From: an uncultured Paracoccaceae bacterium
GTDB taxonomy: Bacteria > Pseudomonadota > Alphaproteobacteria > Rhodobacterales > Rhodobacteraceae
NCBI GenBank assembly: GCA_938092015.1
Contig: CALKOT010000016.1
Location: 62,001-126,000, forward strand
DNA: 64,000 nucleotides
Direction of reading: 5' to 3'
The translations under genes were made by a program, and so were the position numbers. Within the stretch, counting starts at the first letter, position 1. The number at the start of each line of letters is the position of its first letter. Below the pieces are notes generated by a model. It saw only the letters and a list, made by a program, of their open reading frames with translations. It was not told the origin of the DNA and made no database searches. Shown one piece after another: positions 29,090 to 39,590 of the stretch.

Positions 29090-29116
29090 TCTTTGGTCTT
29101 TAAATATCCAAAGGCC

Positions 29117-29833
29117 CTATTTCAGCGCCAGACGCCCGGCCCCCAGAATAGGGCCCCCTTCACGATCCTGGACCAGAATAGCCACACCATCGGCCATCAT
29201 CGGCAGAGGCGCTGTCAACACGATCCGCCCGCCGCGCCAAACGCCAAGGTCAGACCAGCCTTTGACGACGTTGTGGTAGACGATCTTGCGGCCGCGGTTC
29301 TCACCCGCTCGGATCGCAACCTGTTCAGCACGGCTGTACCAAGCCATCAGAACCCGACCGCGCGTTGCACCGTCTTCAACTGGCGTGATGTCGGCGACCA
29401 GGCGGTCTTCCATTTTCGTCAGCACTACGCTGGCTGCGGCTTTGATCTTGGCCTGCGCTTCAATCGCAGCCTCAACCTTGTTGGCGTGACTGCCAACCAT
29501 GCCTTGGCGGCCCTGAACAACGACCTGCGGCGTATAGACCATGCGCTCACCCATCCGGCCGGCATAGTCGCGCTGGCGGCGCGTGTGCGCGGCTGAGCTG
29601 AACACATCACGCCAGCCCAGATAGTCCCAGTAGTCGACATGAAGCGACAGGGCGATCACGTTTTCCCGGTCCACGATGCGGCCAAGGTATTCGTCAGCCG
29701 GTGGGCAAGAACTGCACCCTTGGCTTGTGAACAATTCAACTACCACAGGCGATGCCTGCGACTGAGCCTGACCCACCATGCCCACCACTGCAACGGCGGT
29801 CGCCGCCACAAAATTCAAGAAACTGCGCCTCAT
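29117..29833 (-). CDS. DUF1223 secreted thioredoxin-like protein
   Basis: 238 residues from the ATG at 29833, chosen because GGAG lies six to seven bases upstream; an ATG 12 bases earlier is possible. A signal peptide ends near QAQSQA. VELFTSQGCSSCPPADE holds a CxxC motif in a thioredoxin-like fold, typical of DUF1223. A periplasmic redox role is likely but unproven. Confidence 0.85.
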   Translation of the reverse strand: MRRSFLNFVAATAVAVVGMVGQAQSQASPVVVELFTSQGCSSCPPADEYLGRIVDRENVIALSLHVDYWDYLGWRDVFSSAAHTRRQRDYAGRMGERMVYTPQVVVQGRQGMVGSHANKVEAAIEAQAKIKAAASVVLTKMEDRLVADITPVEDGATRGRVLMAWYSRAEQVAIRAGENRGRKIVYHNVVKGWSDLGVWRGGRIVLTAPLPMMADGVAILVQDREGGPILGAGRLALK

Positions 29834-29913
29834 CAAGGTCTCCATCTCGCTGCACCCTATCTAAGCCGGGGAAGTGTTACATGCGAGTCAACCTTTCGGG
29901 AGTGTGCGAGTGA

Positions 29914-30276
29914 TCACCCTGACGACTTCGCGAGATGTCTTTCCAAAACCTCAAGGCGCAGCGACGGACAGCCGCCCAGCCAGATCGGATGGTCCCTGTG
30001 ATCGGCCATCACATCGCCGGTATCAGGATGGTTGAACACGATCACCCCATCGCGGTTCAGGGCCAGCCAAGGCAGAAGTTCAACGAAAACTTCTGGCGTA
30101 GCGCCCAACTGGCACGACCACATCGGATGCGGGCCAACAGCTTTTTCGTGCATGCGTTCCCGCTCGACATCGAACAGCTCACACGCAGCATCGATAACGG
30201 CCCGGGCCCGGTCTATACTGTCTGCATCATAATAGATCTGCGCGTGATAGGATTTGATGGATGATGTTGGTTTCAT
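29914..30276 (-). CDS. DOPA 4,5-dioxygenase family protein
   Basis: 120 residues from the ATG at 30276. HAQIYYD, HPMWSCQLG and NHPDTGDVMADHRDH contain the conserved His residues of this small family, whose fungal and plant members cleave the catechol ring of DOPA. Bacterial members have uncertain substrates. The longer upstream frame is not supported by similarity. Confidence 0.82.
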   Translation of the reverse strand: MKPTSSIKSYHAQIYYDADSIDRARAVIDAACELFDVERERMHEKAVGPHPMWSCQLGATPEVFVELLPWLALNRDGVIVFNHPDTGDVMADHRDHPIWLGGCPSLRLEVLERHLAKSSG

Positions 30277-30356
30277 GATCAGCCTCTGATATCCCTGACA
30301 TATTGCCGTAAGACGGTTTGATCCAATGCCTGTTTTGGAAACAGTCAGTCGCTGGT

Positions 30357-31235
30357 TCAGGTTCGTTTGCGCAAGACAAGAATGGCCAGACCGATGGTTA
30401 CAAATCCAATGCCGGCCCATTCCAGCGCGGTCGGGATCTCTCCAAGAACGGGGATGCCCAGCACCGCGACACCCGCTGGCACAGCTGCCGAGAACCCCGA
30501 TGTCGCTGAAGCGCCAAGATGCGTGGCGGCAAGCGTGAAGAAGATCAGCGCAAAGAACCCAGGTCCAAGGCCCTGAAACGCGACCTGCAGGCCGATCTCT
30601 TGCATTGACGCCTGATCCAACCCGGAAGGCAGGAAAAAGTACCATATTGGCAAATACGCCAGCATGTTGGGCACATTAACGATGGCCAGCGCGTTCCACG
30701 GCGTCAGCCCCCATTTCGAGATGCCGTAGATATACGTCGACACCAGAATGGAACTGCCAACGAACATGACGATCGCCTGCCCGACATCGGCGCCGCCAGC
30801 GCTGAGGCCCCTTAGCCCAACCATCGTCCCGCCGAGATACAGGATCGCGATGCCCAGCATCCGCCAGGGTCCCGGATAGTCCTTGGCGATGAACGCCGCC
30901 AGCAGCATCGTCGCAATGGGGATAGAGCCATTGGCGAACACGCCTGCATAGGCGGCAGGCGCATTCTGCAGACCATAGTAGAGGATCATCGTATAGATCG
31001 ATCCTGGCCCACAGATGATCAGCAAAGGGGGAATCCACCACTTCAACCCGCGCGGCCACCACCAGTAGACAAATGGCAACGTGACGATCCCAGCTACCAT
31101 GAACCGCAATGCAGCGAGATCATAGGGCGTCAGCGGCGATGTGACGCCCTTGCGTGAGACGACAAAAAAGCCTGACCAGATGCAAAAGACAGCCACTGCG
31201 CTGACAATGCCGATGATGAAATTGCGCTGAGCCAA
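30357..31235 (-). CDS. EamA/DMT-family transporter
   Basis: 292 residues with about ten hydrophobic segments in two EamA repeats, the second ending AGIGFVTIGLAILVL. Such inner-membrane proteins export or import small metabolites; the substrate is unknown. It is the first of three unrelated EamA genes in the window and faces away from the acyl-CoA dehydrogenase gene. Confidence 0.88.
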   Translation of the reverse strand: MAQRNFIIGIVSAVAVFCIWSGFFVVSRKGVTSPLTPYDLAALRFMVAGIVTLPFVYWWWPRGLKWWIPPLLIICGPGSIYTMILYYGLQNAPAAYAGVFANGSIPIATMLLAAFIAKDYPGPWRMLGIAILYLGGTMVGLRGLSAGGADVGQAIVMFVGSSILVSTYIYGISKWGLTPWNALAIVNVPNMLAYLPIWYFFLPSGLDQASMQEIGLQVAFQGLGPGFFALIFFTLAATHLGASATSGFSAAVPAGVAVLGIPVLGEIPTALEWAGIGFVTIGLAILVLRKRT

Positions 31236-31374
31236 TTCAGCCCCACTGAAGTCTGTTGCTTTGGCAATGGCAGGAAACTGACCCCATGTCGATGCAGCCC
31301 AGCGCTGGTGATGGCGGCCGTGCCCGCATACTCTGTCTTAAACTGAAATGCCGTGACGACAGGTGAGGGATATC

Positions 31375-32526
31375 ATGACCGCTGCATCACTAACAAAGTT
31401 GGAACAGGACTGCCTCGCCGCTGCTGAGGATTTCTCAGCCAACACGTTAGCGCCCAACGTCATGGCGTGGGAGGCTGCGCATTCCGCCCCGCGTGAAATG
31501 TTTCAGGCGGCGGGTGATGCCGGCCTGTTGGGCCTGCTCGTATCGCCGGATCAGGGTGGCATGGGCGTCTCTTACGTCGCCCTTCTCACCATTCTGGAAG
31601 CACTGGCCAAGGTAGACATGGCCGCTACTTTTGCGCTGATCGTCCACAATAACCACGCGCGGGCGATTGCGGTGTCAGGGTCAGATCACCTGACCGACAC
31701 CTACCTCGCAGATATGATCGCAGGCCGCACGGTTGGCGCGTTCCTGCTGACTGAGCCTCAGGGCGGTTCCGACGCCGCCGCGATCTCAACCACAGCGATT
31801 GAAGATGGCGATGACTACATCATCAACGGCGCAAAGGCGTGGATCAGCAACACGCCGACCGCCGATATCCTGAACGTCTTCGCCCAGACTGAACCGGGCG
31901 CCAAGGCGCGAGGCATCCTGAGCATTCAGGTGCCGGCAGATGCGCCCGGCGTCACCCGCCTGCCCGCATATGAGATGATGGGCGGCTACGCCATCGGCGC
32001 TGGCGGGTTTGAATTCCGCGATGTCCGCGTCTCAAAATCCCAGCTGATGCTGCCCGTAGGCAAAGGCTTTCAGGCCGCAATGGGCGGCATCGACATCGCC
32101 CGCGCCGGGGTCGCCGCGATGTGCGCAGGCATGCTCCGCGCTGGGTTGGACGTCGCGATGCCGCATCTTCTGAAAAGACAGGCGTTCGGTGCCCCGTTGG
32201 CGGACCAGCAGGGCCTGATGTGGACGCTGGCAGATGTCGCAACAGATATGGAAGCGACGCGTCTACTGGCTTTCAACTCCGCCGAACTGATCGACAACGG
32301 CGAAAGCGCGGTTGAGGCCGCCGCCCATGCCAAGAAATTCGCAACACGCGCCGCGTTCAAAGGTCTGAATGCCTGCATGCAGGCGATGGGCGCAGACGGC
32401 CTGAAACAGGAATTCCCCTTCGCCCGCCATCTGGCGGCGGCAAAAATGGCCGAGTATCTGGACGGTACAACCGAAATCCAGAACCTCGTGATCAGCCGGG
32501 CGCTGAAGAAAGCCTATGCGTCTTAG
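31375..32526 (+). CDS. acyl-CoA dehydrogenase
   Basis: 383 residues from the ATG at 31375, preceded by GTGAGGG. FLLTEPQGGSDAAA and INGAKAWISN are the FAD/substrate signatures; the C-terminal YLDGTTEIQNLVISR is the usual ending, and the catalytic Glu is expected in that region. It oxidises an acyl-CoA using FAD and passes electrons to ETF. The partner genes of a specific pathway are not adjacent. Confidence 0.92.
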   Translation: MTAASLTKLEQDCLAAAEDFSANTLAPNVMAWEAAHSAPREMFQAAGDAGLLGLLVSPDQGGMGVSYVALLTILEALAKVDMAATFALIVHNNHARAIAVSGSDHLTDTYLADMIAGRTVGAFLLTEPQGGSDAAAISTTAIEDGDDYIINGAKAWISNTPTADILNVFAQTEPGAKARGILSIQVPADAPGVTRLPAYEMMGGYAIGAGGFEFRDVRVSKSQLMLPVGKGFQAAMGGIDIARAGVAAMCAGMLRAGLDVAMPHLLKRQAFGAPLADQQGLMWTLADVATDMEATRLLAFNSAELIDNGESAVEAAAHAKKFATRAAFKGLNACMQAMGADGLKQEFPFARHLAAAKMAEYLDGTTEIQNLVISRALKKAYAS

Positions 32527-32563
32527 ATCCAGCTAGCACGTTGCGCCCGGAGCGGCCAAAGCC

Positions 32564-33145
32564 TCAAGCGCGTGGGCGGCGCAATGCGCCCAGCACGCCA
32601 AACCCGCTCAGCAGAAACAGGGCTGTCATTGGAATCGGCACCGCAGTACTGCCAGCGTTCACGACGGATTTAGCCGGTACAAATTCAAACTCGTCCGGGT
32701 CGTTGAAAATCCCTCTCAGTCCATTCAGCGTTACAGCGTATGGAGCGAACCCGAGATCAATTTCGTCGGCTGTTCCCAATTGAATTTGGCCTGTAGGAAA
32801 ACCTGCGATAACGAAGGTATCTTCCTCAACTGTTAGATCCAGAAATCCGTTGCCGAGTGCATCAGTGAACAGATAAACGACAGAGCCGGACTGATTGATA
32901 ATTGATCCACCGCCTGTTTCCCCGCCAACAGTGACGCTCAGGCTGCTGATTTGTGTATTCAGAAAGGACTAAGATTCAAGGATGCTTCCGCCATTGTCTG
33001 CAACAACGGTCTGTTCCGACGTCTGGCCATTTAACTCCAGAACCGTAAAGGCAGGTAAGTCAAAAACAAAGGTTGTTGGGGCTGCAGTAGAGGTGATTGG
33101 AACCCAGAGCCCCATAAGCAACGCAGAAAGGAACGATCTAAACAT
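32564..33145 (-). pseudogene. VPLPA-type surface protein, in-frame TAG
   Basis: The full frame of 193 codons starts at the ATG at 33145 with a signal peptide (MFRSFLSALLMG, cleavage near TSTAA), and ends in a sorting tail: Val-Pro motif (AVPIP), hydrophobic helix (TALFLLSGFGVLGAL) and basic end (RRPRA). Codon 59 (32969-32971) is TAG; everything after is in frame. A Gln codon mutated by C to T is the simplest origin. Exosortase-type processing is known for related tails. The gene downstream neighbour is the acyl-CoA dehydrogenase, convergent. Confidence 0.7.
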
Positions 33146-33225
33146 GTGTTTTGACCCTTGTTCGGCAAGGTATGTGCTGCCCGATGGAACGGTCCTTGCG
33201 CCTATTCAGTGTCGAGTGAGTTTGA

Positions 33226-33849
33226 TCAGGTCTTGTGAGAAACCCGTCTGCGACGAAGCCCCGCAACCATCAATAGTCCGCCCAGCAGCATGATGCCGGG
33301 CGCCGGAAGTGGCACAGCCGCCGCCCCCAGAAAGCGTGCATCTGCGCCGCCCAGCTGACCACCGGAACCGTCGAAGAAGGTGATCGAAAGGTTATTTACA
33401 GCAAATGTGTCGTTTGAAGATGACATTCGCAAAAACAGCTCTTCCACCGTGGGTTCGATCGTCAGAGACGCGCTCAGACCGTTCTCATCGACAAAGCCTG
33501 CGGACAGGCCGAACGTGTTGCTGACCGAGTTTGTAAAGACAGACCCAATGTCTGATCCGCCACGTGTCGTTCCAAAGGCGAATTCGATCACTGCACCTGC
33601 ATCAATTCGTTCTTCAGAACCTGGTAGGCAAGTGGCCGTCGTCTGTACGCCATTGCTTGCGGTTGAAGCGGCTGCATTCGTGTCGAAACACCTGAAGTCT
33701 GCGCGTCTCAGCAGGACATCGCCAGTAAGCAACGTGGGGATATCTGTGAACGAAAAGTCTGCGCTTACACCCCGACCAACTGTGGCCTCGAAAAAGTTGG
33801 CCGGCGCTGCCAAAGCAGGATTGGTCAACCCCAACAACAATCCGGCCAC
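33226..33849 (-). pseudogene. VPLPA-CTERM surface protein with damaged start
   Basis: The tail is classical: AAVPLPAPGIMLLGGLLMVAGLRRRR. The signal peptide (cleavage near NPALA) is in frame, but the first usable codon is a GTG at 33849 inside its hydrophobic core. Upstream, AGGAGGGG (33900-33907) is correctly spaced from an ATA at 33893, and one extra A in the A-run near 33884 would join that codon to the signal peptide frame. So the start may have been lost (ATG to ATA) together with a one-base deletion. If GTG is used, a shortened signal peptide results. Confidence 0.6.
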
Positions 33850-34049
33850 TGCGGGCGCAACAATTCTCTGTAATATTTTTTCTTAGGCGGTATTTTGGAC
33901 CCCTCCTGCTATACCCAATAGCTAAAACCTAGAATTTCAGAGAAGGTTAGAACAAGCAGCAGGGTCGTGAATTCAGAGTGAAAGTAAGCTCATAAGCCGT
34001 TATAAATTCGAGTGTTTTTCATTTTATAGACCAACACACTCTCGCCAAT

Positions 34050-34676
34050 TCATTCTTTGTACGCTTGAATCGCCTTCGTTACTTCGCTCAACGACCTGCG
34101 GGCGCCTGATTGCAGATACTCCATCGCGCGAAGCGCAGCGTCATGCGCTTCGATGCTTGATCCTGCAACGCAATCTTCAATGACGCGGCAAAAGTAGTCG
34201 CCCTGATGGCCATCCACGAACGTGTAGCGGACGCACACATCCGTCAGCCCACCGACCAGCAACAACGTCTCTGCCTTCAGCCCCTTCAACAGTATCTCTA
34301 GATCGGTGCCGTAGAAGCAGGAATAGCGCCGCTTTTGGATACTATAGTCATCGGGTCTGATGCCCATCTCAGCAACGGCGAGTTCGGTTTTTGGATTGCT
34401 GTCGAGGCAATGAACATCCTCATCGCCATCAAGCTCCCGTCCGAAATCCACCAGATCGGCGCGGTGAATCTCCTGAATGAAAATGACCGGAATATCCGCC
34501 GCCCTCGCCGCATCGACCGCCTTACGCGCCAACAGCATGCGATCGCGATAGCCTGGCATGTTGTCAATCGACCGCACAGCGCTGTCATCGATGAAGGTGC
34601 TGGCTTGAATGTCGATGACCAGCAGTGCGGCGTGGCCCTCTATCAATTCGCGTTTGTTGTCGTTCAGATTGGCCAT
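34050..34676 (-). CDS. isochorismatase-like cysteine hydrolase
   Basis: 208 residues. The Asp-Lys-Cys triad is visible: LLVIDIQ (D22), IQKRRYS (K115) and GGLTDVCVRYT (C148). The family hydrolyses amides, carbamates or vinyl ethers such as isochorismate, N-carbamoyl amino acids or nicotinamide. The specific substrate is unknown. It begins 16 bases after an EamA transporter gene and may share its transcript, suggesting uptake or export of its substrate or product. Confidence 0.87.
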   Translation of the reverse strand: MANLNDNKRELIEGHAALLVIDIQASTFIDDSAVRSIDNMPGYRDRMLLARKAVDAARAADIPVIFIQEIHRADLVDFGRELDGDEDVHCLDSNPKTELAVAEMGIRPDDYSIQKRRYSCFYGTDLEILLKGLKAETLLLVGGLTDVCVRYTFVDGHQGDYFCRVIEDCVAGSSIEAHDAALRAMEYLQSGARRSLSEVTKAIQAYKE

Positions 34677-34692
34677 GGCGCCCTCCTCATCA

Positions 34693-35544
34693 TTATCGAA
34701 ACTCTAGCGCTTCATGTTCGCGGCGAAAGATGTATAGCGATGATCCAATGATGATCGCGGCGCCTAACAGCGTATAGGCGTCAGGAATCTCTTGCCAGAC
34801 GAGATAGCCAATGATCGCGGCCCAGATCAGTTGGGTGTAGTCGACATTGCCTATGACGCTTGCCTCACCCAGTCGCATCGCCCTGACGCCAAACCATTGT
34901 GCCAAGGTCGCCAATACGCCCATCGCTGTCAGAAAGAGAAAGTCGTACAGATCCGGTGTGATCCAGACCCAATACATCGGGATGGCCGCCGCAAGGCCAA
35001 CGAACACCGCCTGATAGACCAGCAGCGTTGCTGTGCTTTCCGTTTGTGACAGCTTATGCACGCTGATCATCGCAAAGGCTGCGCCAAGGGCGCCCGCAAG
35101 TGGGATCAATGCGTTTAGGTCGATCAAATCTTCAACCCCCGGCCGCATCGCGATGATAACGCCAACAAAGTCGACCATGACCGCACCCATCCGACGGGGG
35201 CCAACCGGTTCTTTCAGGATCCACAGCGCTAACAACGACACCAAAAGCACCCGCGCAAAGCTTAGCATAATTGCAGTGGTCAACGGCAACACCGCCACCG
35301 CCCAGATACCAGTGCTCAACGCCAGAAACGCCCCGATCAACCGGACAGCATGCCACCAGGGCCGGTCGGTTTTCAACGAATGAGGGAACGTTCTGGCAAG
35401 ATCCGGTATCGTTGAAAGGAAAATCACAGCCTGACGAAACAGCAGGATCTGCAGGACGTGGTAATCTGCAACCGCGACCTTCGCCATTGCAGCGACAACG
35501 GCAAAAAACACCATCGCCAAAAGCCCCCAAAGCAGGCCCTGCAT
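34693..35544 (-). CDS. EamA/DMT-family transporter
   Basis: 283 residues from the ATG at 35544; the open frame upstream lacks hydrophobic character. Two EamA repeats with about ten membrane segments. The likely operon with the cysteine hydrolase suggests a related small substrate. Nothing further can be inferred. Confidence 0.87.
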   Translation of the reverse strand: MQGLLWGLLAMVFFAVVAAMAKVAVADYHVLQILLFRQAVIFLSTIPDLARTFPHSLKTDRPWWHAVRLIGAFLALSTGIWAVAVLPLTTAIMLSFARVLLVSLLALWILKEPVGPRRMGAVMVDFVGVIIAMRPGVEDLIDLNALIPLAGALGAAFAMISVHKLSQTESTATLLVYQAVFVGLAAAIPMYWVWITPDLYDFLFLTAMGVLATLAQWFGVRAMRLGEASVIGNVDYTQLIWAAIIGYLVWQEIPDAYTLLGAAIIIGSSLYIFRREHEALEFR

Positions 35545-35890
35545 ATTACTTGTAATGAAATATCCAATTTCGTCACTGCATCCACCATTCACGCAAAGAC
35601 AAGTGAATTGGAAGGGCTGACTGGGGCTGCAAAAATGCATAGGCCAATTTTTAGATCGCCCAGGCCATTCAATTTGAGGTTGATCGCAGCTTACCGGGTA
35701 AATTCCGGTCTTATCGCAGACCGTATACCCAGAACCTTGCAGCGCTTTTACCGCAATCTGACCGTCACACCCTGCGGATGGCATGCTTCAAGATTTGAAG
35801 AGCCAGAATGCGATAGCCAAAGCTATTTCCGTGTTTCTCTAAAAGTTAAGATTCAATTAATATCAATATATTTCAGAGTTTTATGCAAGA

Positions 35891-35922
35891 TTTCACGCGT
35901 GAAACCCTGCCCTGTTTCACAC
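35891..35922. promoter_or_regulatory. composite palindrome, copy B of TTTCACGCGTGAAA family
   Basis: TTTCACGCGTGAAA (35891-35904), then CC, a seven-base spacer and GTTTCACAC (35914-35922). It lies past the acnA terminator, about 350 bases ahead of the EamA gene, and therefore in no typical operator position. Confidence 0.6.
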
Positions 35923-35936
35923 TATCAAATGCAAAC

Positions 35937-35958
35937 GGGGCGCCCCACAGGACGCCCC
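35937..35958 (-). terminator. acnA terminator hairpin
   Basis: On the minus strand GGGGCG pairs with CGCCCC around a ten-base loop and is followed by GTTTGCATTT. It begins 23 bases after the acnA stop. Confidence 0.6.
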
Positions 35959-35981
35959 ACTTCAAGATTTTACTGTGAAAC

Positions 35982-38672
35982 TCAGGCCGCTTTGGCGAGG
36001 TTCCTGAGCACGTAATGCAGCACACCACCGTTTTCGATGTACTCGATCTCAACTTCCGTATCGATCCGGCATTTCAGGCTGATCTCTTTCACGTCGTCAT
36101 TCGCATAGGTAATCGTGCAGGGCATTTCAGACAGCGGCACAATATCACCGGAAAGACCAGAGATCGAAACCGTCTCATCGCCCTTCAAGCCCAGCGAAGA
36201 CCGGCTGTCGCCGCCCGTGAACTCAAACGGGATAACGCCCATGCCGACAAGGTTTGACCGGTGAATACGCTCAAAGCTTTCCGCAATGACCGCCTTCACA
36301 CCCAGCAGCGCCGTGCCTTTCGCCGCCCAGTCGCGGGACGAGCCCGCGCCGTACTGCTCACCGCCAAAGACGACCAGCGGCGTGCCAGCGGCCTGATAGG
36401 CCATGGCGGCGTCGTAGATCGGCATCTCGGTCCCGTCAGGGCCCACTGTGAAACCGCCCTCAACCCCATCGAGCATCTCGTTCTTGATGCGGATGTTCGC
36501 GAAGGTGCCGCGCATCATGATCTCGTGGTTACCCCTGCGTGATCCGTAGGAGTTGAACTCACGCACCGGCACCTGACGCTCTGTCAGATATTGGCCCGCA
36601 GGAGTTTCGGCCTTGAACGACCCGGCGGGTGAGATGTGGTCGGTCGTGACCATATCGCCCAGGATCGCCATGACCTTGGCGTTCTCGATGTTCGAAATCA
36701 CCCCAGGCTCCTGCCCCATGCCCTGAAAGTAGGGTGGGTTTTGGACATAGGTCGAGGCGGACGGCCAGTCATAGACCTGGCTTTCGGTCGTATCAACGCC
36801 CTGCCATTTCTCATCGCCCTTGAAGACATCAGCGTATTTCGACTGGAAGGCTTCGCGCGTGACGGTCTGTTCGACCAGATCAGCAATCTCTGCCTGTGAT
36901 GGCCAAATGTCTTTCAGGAAGACGTCATTGCCATCTTTGTCCTGCCCAATAGCGTCAGAGCTGAGATCAATGTCCAGCGTCCCGGCCAGCGCATAGGCCA
37001 CGACCAGTGGCGGTGAGGCGAGGTAGTTCGCCCGCACATCCGGGCTGATCCGACCTTCGAAGTTACGGTTGCCTGACAGGACAGCGGTGGCGACGAGATC
37101 GCCCTCTGCAATCGCTTCGGACAGTTCCGCCTGGATGGGGCCAGAGTTGCCGATACAGGTGGTGCAGCCATAACCCACAAGGTTGAAGCCAACTGCATCC
37201 AGATCTTCCTGCAGGTTCGCAGCCTCAAGATAGGCGCTAACGACCTGCGAGCCGGGTGCGAGGGATGTCTTTACCCAAGGCTTGCGGTTCAGACCAAGCT
37301 CACGCGCCTTGCGCGCCACCAGCCCAGCGCCGATCATCACGTATGGGTTCGATGTGTTGGTGCAGGACGTGATCGAGGCGATGACGACCTTGCCAGATTC
37401 CATCGTGTAGTCTTCGCCTTTGACAGGAACCTCTTTGCCCATTGGACGTTTGAAGTTCATCCCCATCTCTTTCGAGAAAGCTGTCTTTGCGTCGGTCAGC
37501 GCAACGTAGTCCTGTGGCCGTTTGGGGCCAGAGATGGCCGGCACAATCGTGCCCATGTCCAGCGACAGCGTGTCGGTGTAAACCGGGTCATAGTCATCGC
37601 CGCGCCAGAAACCGTTTTCCTTGGCGTAGGCTTCGACCAGCGCAATCCGGTCTTCATCGCGGCCAGTCGTGCGCATGTAGCGAAGCGTCTCGCCGTCGAT
37701 CGGGAAGAAGCCACAAGTTGCACCATACTCCGGCGCCATGTTGGCGATAGTTGCACGGTCAGCCAACGGAAGAACGTCGAGGCCAGGCCCATAGAATTCA
37801 ACAAACTTGCCGACAACGCCCTTTTCGCGCAGCATTTCGACGACTTTCAGCACAAGGTCAGTGCCCGTAGTGCCCTCCATCATCTCACCGGTCAGTTTGA
37901 AGCCGATGACTTCAGGGATGAGCATAGAAATTGGCTGGCCCAGCATTGCTGCTTCGGCTTCAATCCCGCCAACACCCCAACCAAGAACCGCGAGGCCATT
38001 GACCATTGTTGTGTGGCTGTCCGTGCCAACCAGCGTATCCGGGTAAGCAACCTCGGCACCGTTCTGGTCCGTATCGGTCCAGACAGCTTGCGCTAGATAT
38101 TCCAGGTTCACCTGATGGCAGATGCCGGTGCCCGGCGGCACAACGCGGAAGTTGTTAAAGGCGCTCTGGCCCCATTTGAGGAACGTGTAACGCTCCATAT
38201 TGCGCTCATATTCGCGGTCCACGTTCATCTGGAACGCGCGCGGATTGCCAAATTCATCGATCATGACGGAGTGGTCGATGACCAGATCGACAGGGTTTAG
38301 CGGATTGATCTTTTCAGCGTCGCCACCAAGCGAAATGATGGCGTCACGCATCGCGGCAAGATCGACGACAGCGGGAACGCCGGTGAAGTCCTGCAGTAAA
38401 ACGCGGGCGGGGCGATAAGCGATTTCCCGTGGATTTTTGCCGCCTTTTGCGCCCCATTCAGAGAACGCCTTGATGTCATCGGTTGAGACTGTCTTGCCGT
38501 CCTCAAACCGCAACATGTTCTCAAGAACCACTTTCAGCGCAGCCGGAAGGCGATAAAAGTCGCCCAGACCCGCCGCTTCAGCCGCCGGGATCGAATAGTA
38601 GTCTATCGACTGACTGCCGACGCTGAGAGTTTTGCGGGTTTTGGACGTGTCCTGTCCGACGACTATGGGCAT
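35982..38672 (-). CDS. acnA: aconitate hydratase A
   Basis: 896 residues from the ATG at 38672, preceded by GAGGAGG. Cluster cysteines are in [10 protein letters not shown] and [23 protein letters not shown] and [11 protein letters not shown] belong to the swivelling domain. It interconverts citrate and isocitrate in the TCA cycle and relies on a [4Fe-4S] cluster. The 176-base gap upstream carries its promoter; no clear operator was seen. Confidence 0.97.
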   Translation of the reverse strand: MPIVVGQDTSKTRKTLSVGSQSIDYYSIPAAEAAGLGDFYRLPAALKVVLENMLRFEDGKTVSTDDIKAFSEWGAKGGKNPREIAYRPARVLLQDFTGVPAVVDLAAMRDAIISLGGDAEKINPLNPVDLVIDHSVMIDEFGNPRAFQMNVDREYERNMERYTFLKWGQSAFNNFRVVPPGTGICHQVNLEYLAQAVWTDTDQNGAEVAYPDTLVGTDSHTTMVNGLAVLGWGVGGIEAEAAMLGQPISMLIPEVIGFKLTGEMMEGTTGTDLVLKVVEMLREKGVVGKFVEFYGPGLDVLPLADRATIANMAPEYGATCGFFPIDGETLRYMRTTGRDEDRIALVEAYAKENGFWRGDDYDPVYTDTLSLDMGTIVPAISGPKRPQDYVALTDAKTAFSKEMGMNFKRPMGKEVPVKGEDYTMESGKVVIASITSCTNTSNPYVMIGAGLVARKARELGLNRKPWVKTSLAPGSQVVSAYLEAANLQEDLDAVGFNLVGYGCTTCIGNSGPIQAELSEAIAEGDLVATAVLSGNRNFEGRISPDVRANYLASPPLVVAYALAGTLDIDLSSDAIGQDKDGNDVFLKDIWPSQAEIADLVEQTVTREAFQSKYADVFKGDEKWQGVDTTESQVYDWPSASTYVQNPPYFQGMGQEPGVISNIENAKVMAILGDMVTTDHISPAGSFKAETPAGQYLTERQVPVREFNSYGSRRGNHEIMMRGTFANIRIKNEMLDGVEGGFTVGPDGTEMPIYDAAMAYQAAGTPLVVFGGEQYGAGSSRDWAAKGTALLGVKAVIAESFERIHRSNLVGMGVIPFEFTGGDSRSSLGLKGDETVSISGLSGDIVPLSEMPCTITYANDDVKEISLKCRIDTEVEIEYIENGGVLHYVLRNLAKAA

Positions 38673-38848
38673 GTTTGGCCTCCTCGCTGGGCGCAATATC
38701 GCGCGTCGCTGATGATTTAATGCTACGCGAGCAGCTTGGGAAAGCGCTCAACTGCACGGTGCGAACATAGCCTGTCATCGCTGATATTGGCGAGTCGGGC
38801 AAGCGCTCGGCTCAGCGTATACACCTGCATACAATACTCAGCAAGACA

Positions 38849-39475
38849 CTACAAAAGCCCTTCGTCAACCATTTCGCGATAGCCTCTAAGCCCTGCTTGC
38901 ACAATTAGTGTTACATACCGTTCAGCATCTGCAGGGGGGATCGTTCGATTAATGGCGAAGGTCACAACGCCATGGATTGCAGCCAAAAGCATGCGCAGCG
39001 AATCTGCCTCGGCCTGATTGGCGCCGGTCGGGTCGATGCCAGCGGCTGAGATAATGCGGGCGAACAGCAGTTGTTCAGCATTCTGGATTCGCTGATCTGC
39101 CGGACCTTGCGGGCGATGTTCAAACACGGCAGTCCAACGATTGCGATGAGTGCGGGCGAAATTCAAATACATCCGCGCCAACGTCGCCAGACGTTCTTCG
39201 CAACCCGCGCTTTCCGGCAAATCACGGATGGTGCGAGACGCCTCCTCAGCCATTTGGCGAAATGTCGACAGGTTCACTTCGCATATCAATCCGTCGAGAT
39301 GGCCAAAAATGTTGTAAAGTGTTCCCACCGAACAGCCGGTTTCGTTAGCCACACGGCGGGCCGTCACAGCGCCTAACCCCTCCTCCACCAAAATTAGTTC
39401 GGCTGCGGAAAGTGCAGTTTTTCTTAGCTCTGCGTGGGGTTTGCGTTTTGTGTGGGCGGTTTTTTCAACATTCAT
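38849..39475 (-). CDS. TetR-family regulator of the pspA-like pair
   Basis: 208 residues. HTH region VTARRVANETGCSVGTLYNIFGHLDGL and a TetR C-terminal domain of the WHG kind. It is divergent from the pspA-like gene, and its ATG stands four bases from the first of three identical palindromes, so autoregulation together with control of the pspA-like operon is a strong inference. Ligand unknown. Confidence 0.87.
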   Translation of the reverse strand: MNVEKTAHTKRKPHAELRKTALSAAELILVEEGLGAVTARRVANETGCSVGTLYNIFGHLDGLICEVNLSTFRQMAEEASRTIRDLPESAGCEERLATLARMYLNFARTHRNRWTAVFEHRPQGPADQRIQNAEQLLFARIISAAGIDPTGANQAEADSLRMLLAAIHGVVTFAINRTIPPADAERYVTLIVQAGLRGYREMVDEGLL

Positions 39476-39478
39476 ATT

Positions 39479-39575
39479 TGAACAATGTTCATATATTTTC
39501 TATCTGTCAAATATGAACGACGTTCAAAGTCGCTTTCGAGCAACTTTTCTTTGGAGCAAAAATGAACATTGTTCA
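39479..39575. promoter_or_regulatory. three TGAAC-N3-GTTCA operators in a divergent promoter
   Basis: TGAACAATGTTCA (39479-39491), TGAACGACGTTCA (39514-39526) and TGAACATTGTTCA (39563-39575) are perfect palindromes apart from the three central bases. One touches the TetR start, one is mid-gap and one lies just ahead of the pspA-like ribosome site. Outer AT-rich flanks (AATAT or CAAATAT) are also shared. Typical of TetR binding. Confidence 0.85.
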
Positions 39576-39590
39576 AATATGGAGGACAAA

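Larger units (their letters stand above)
35545..35981. other. 437-base intergenic region between acnA and the EamA gene
   Basis: Contains the composite palindrome (35891-35922) and the acnA terminator hairpin (35937-35958). The remaining 340 bases are relatively AT-rich and show no gene or further structure I can support. Confidence 0.5.
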
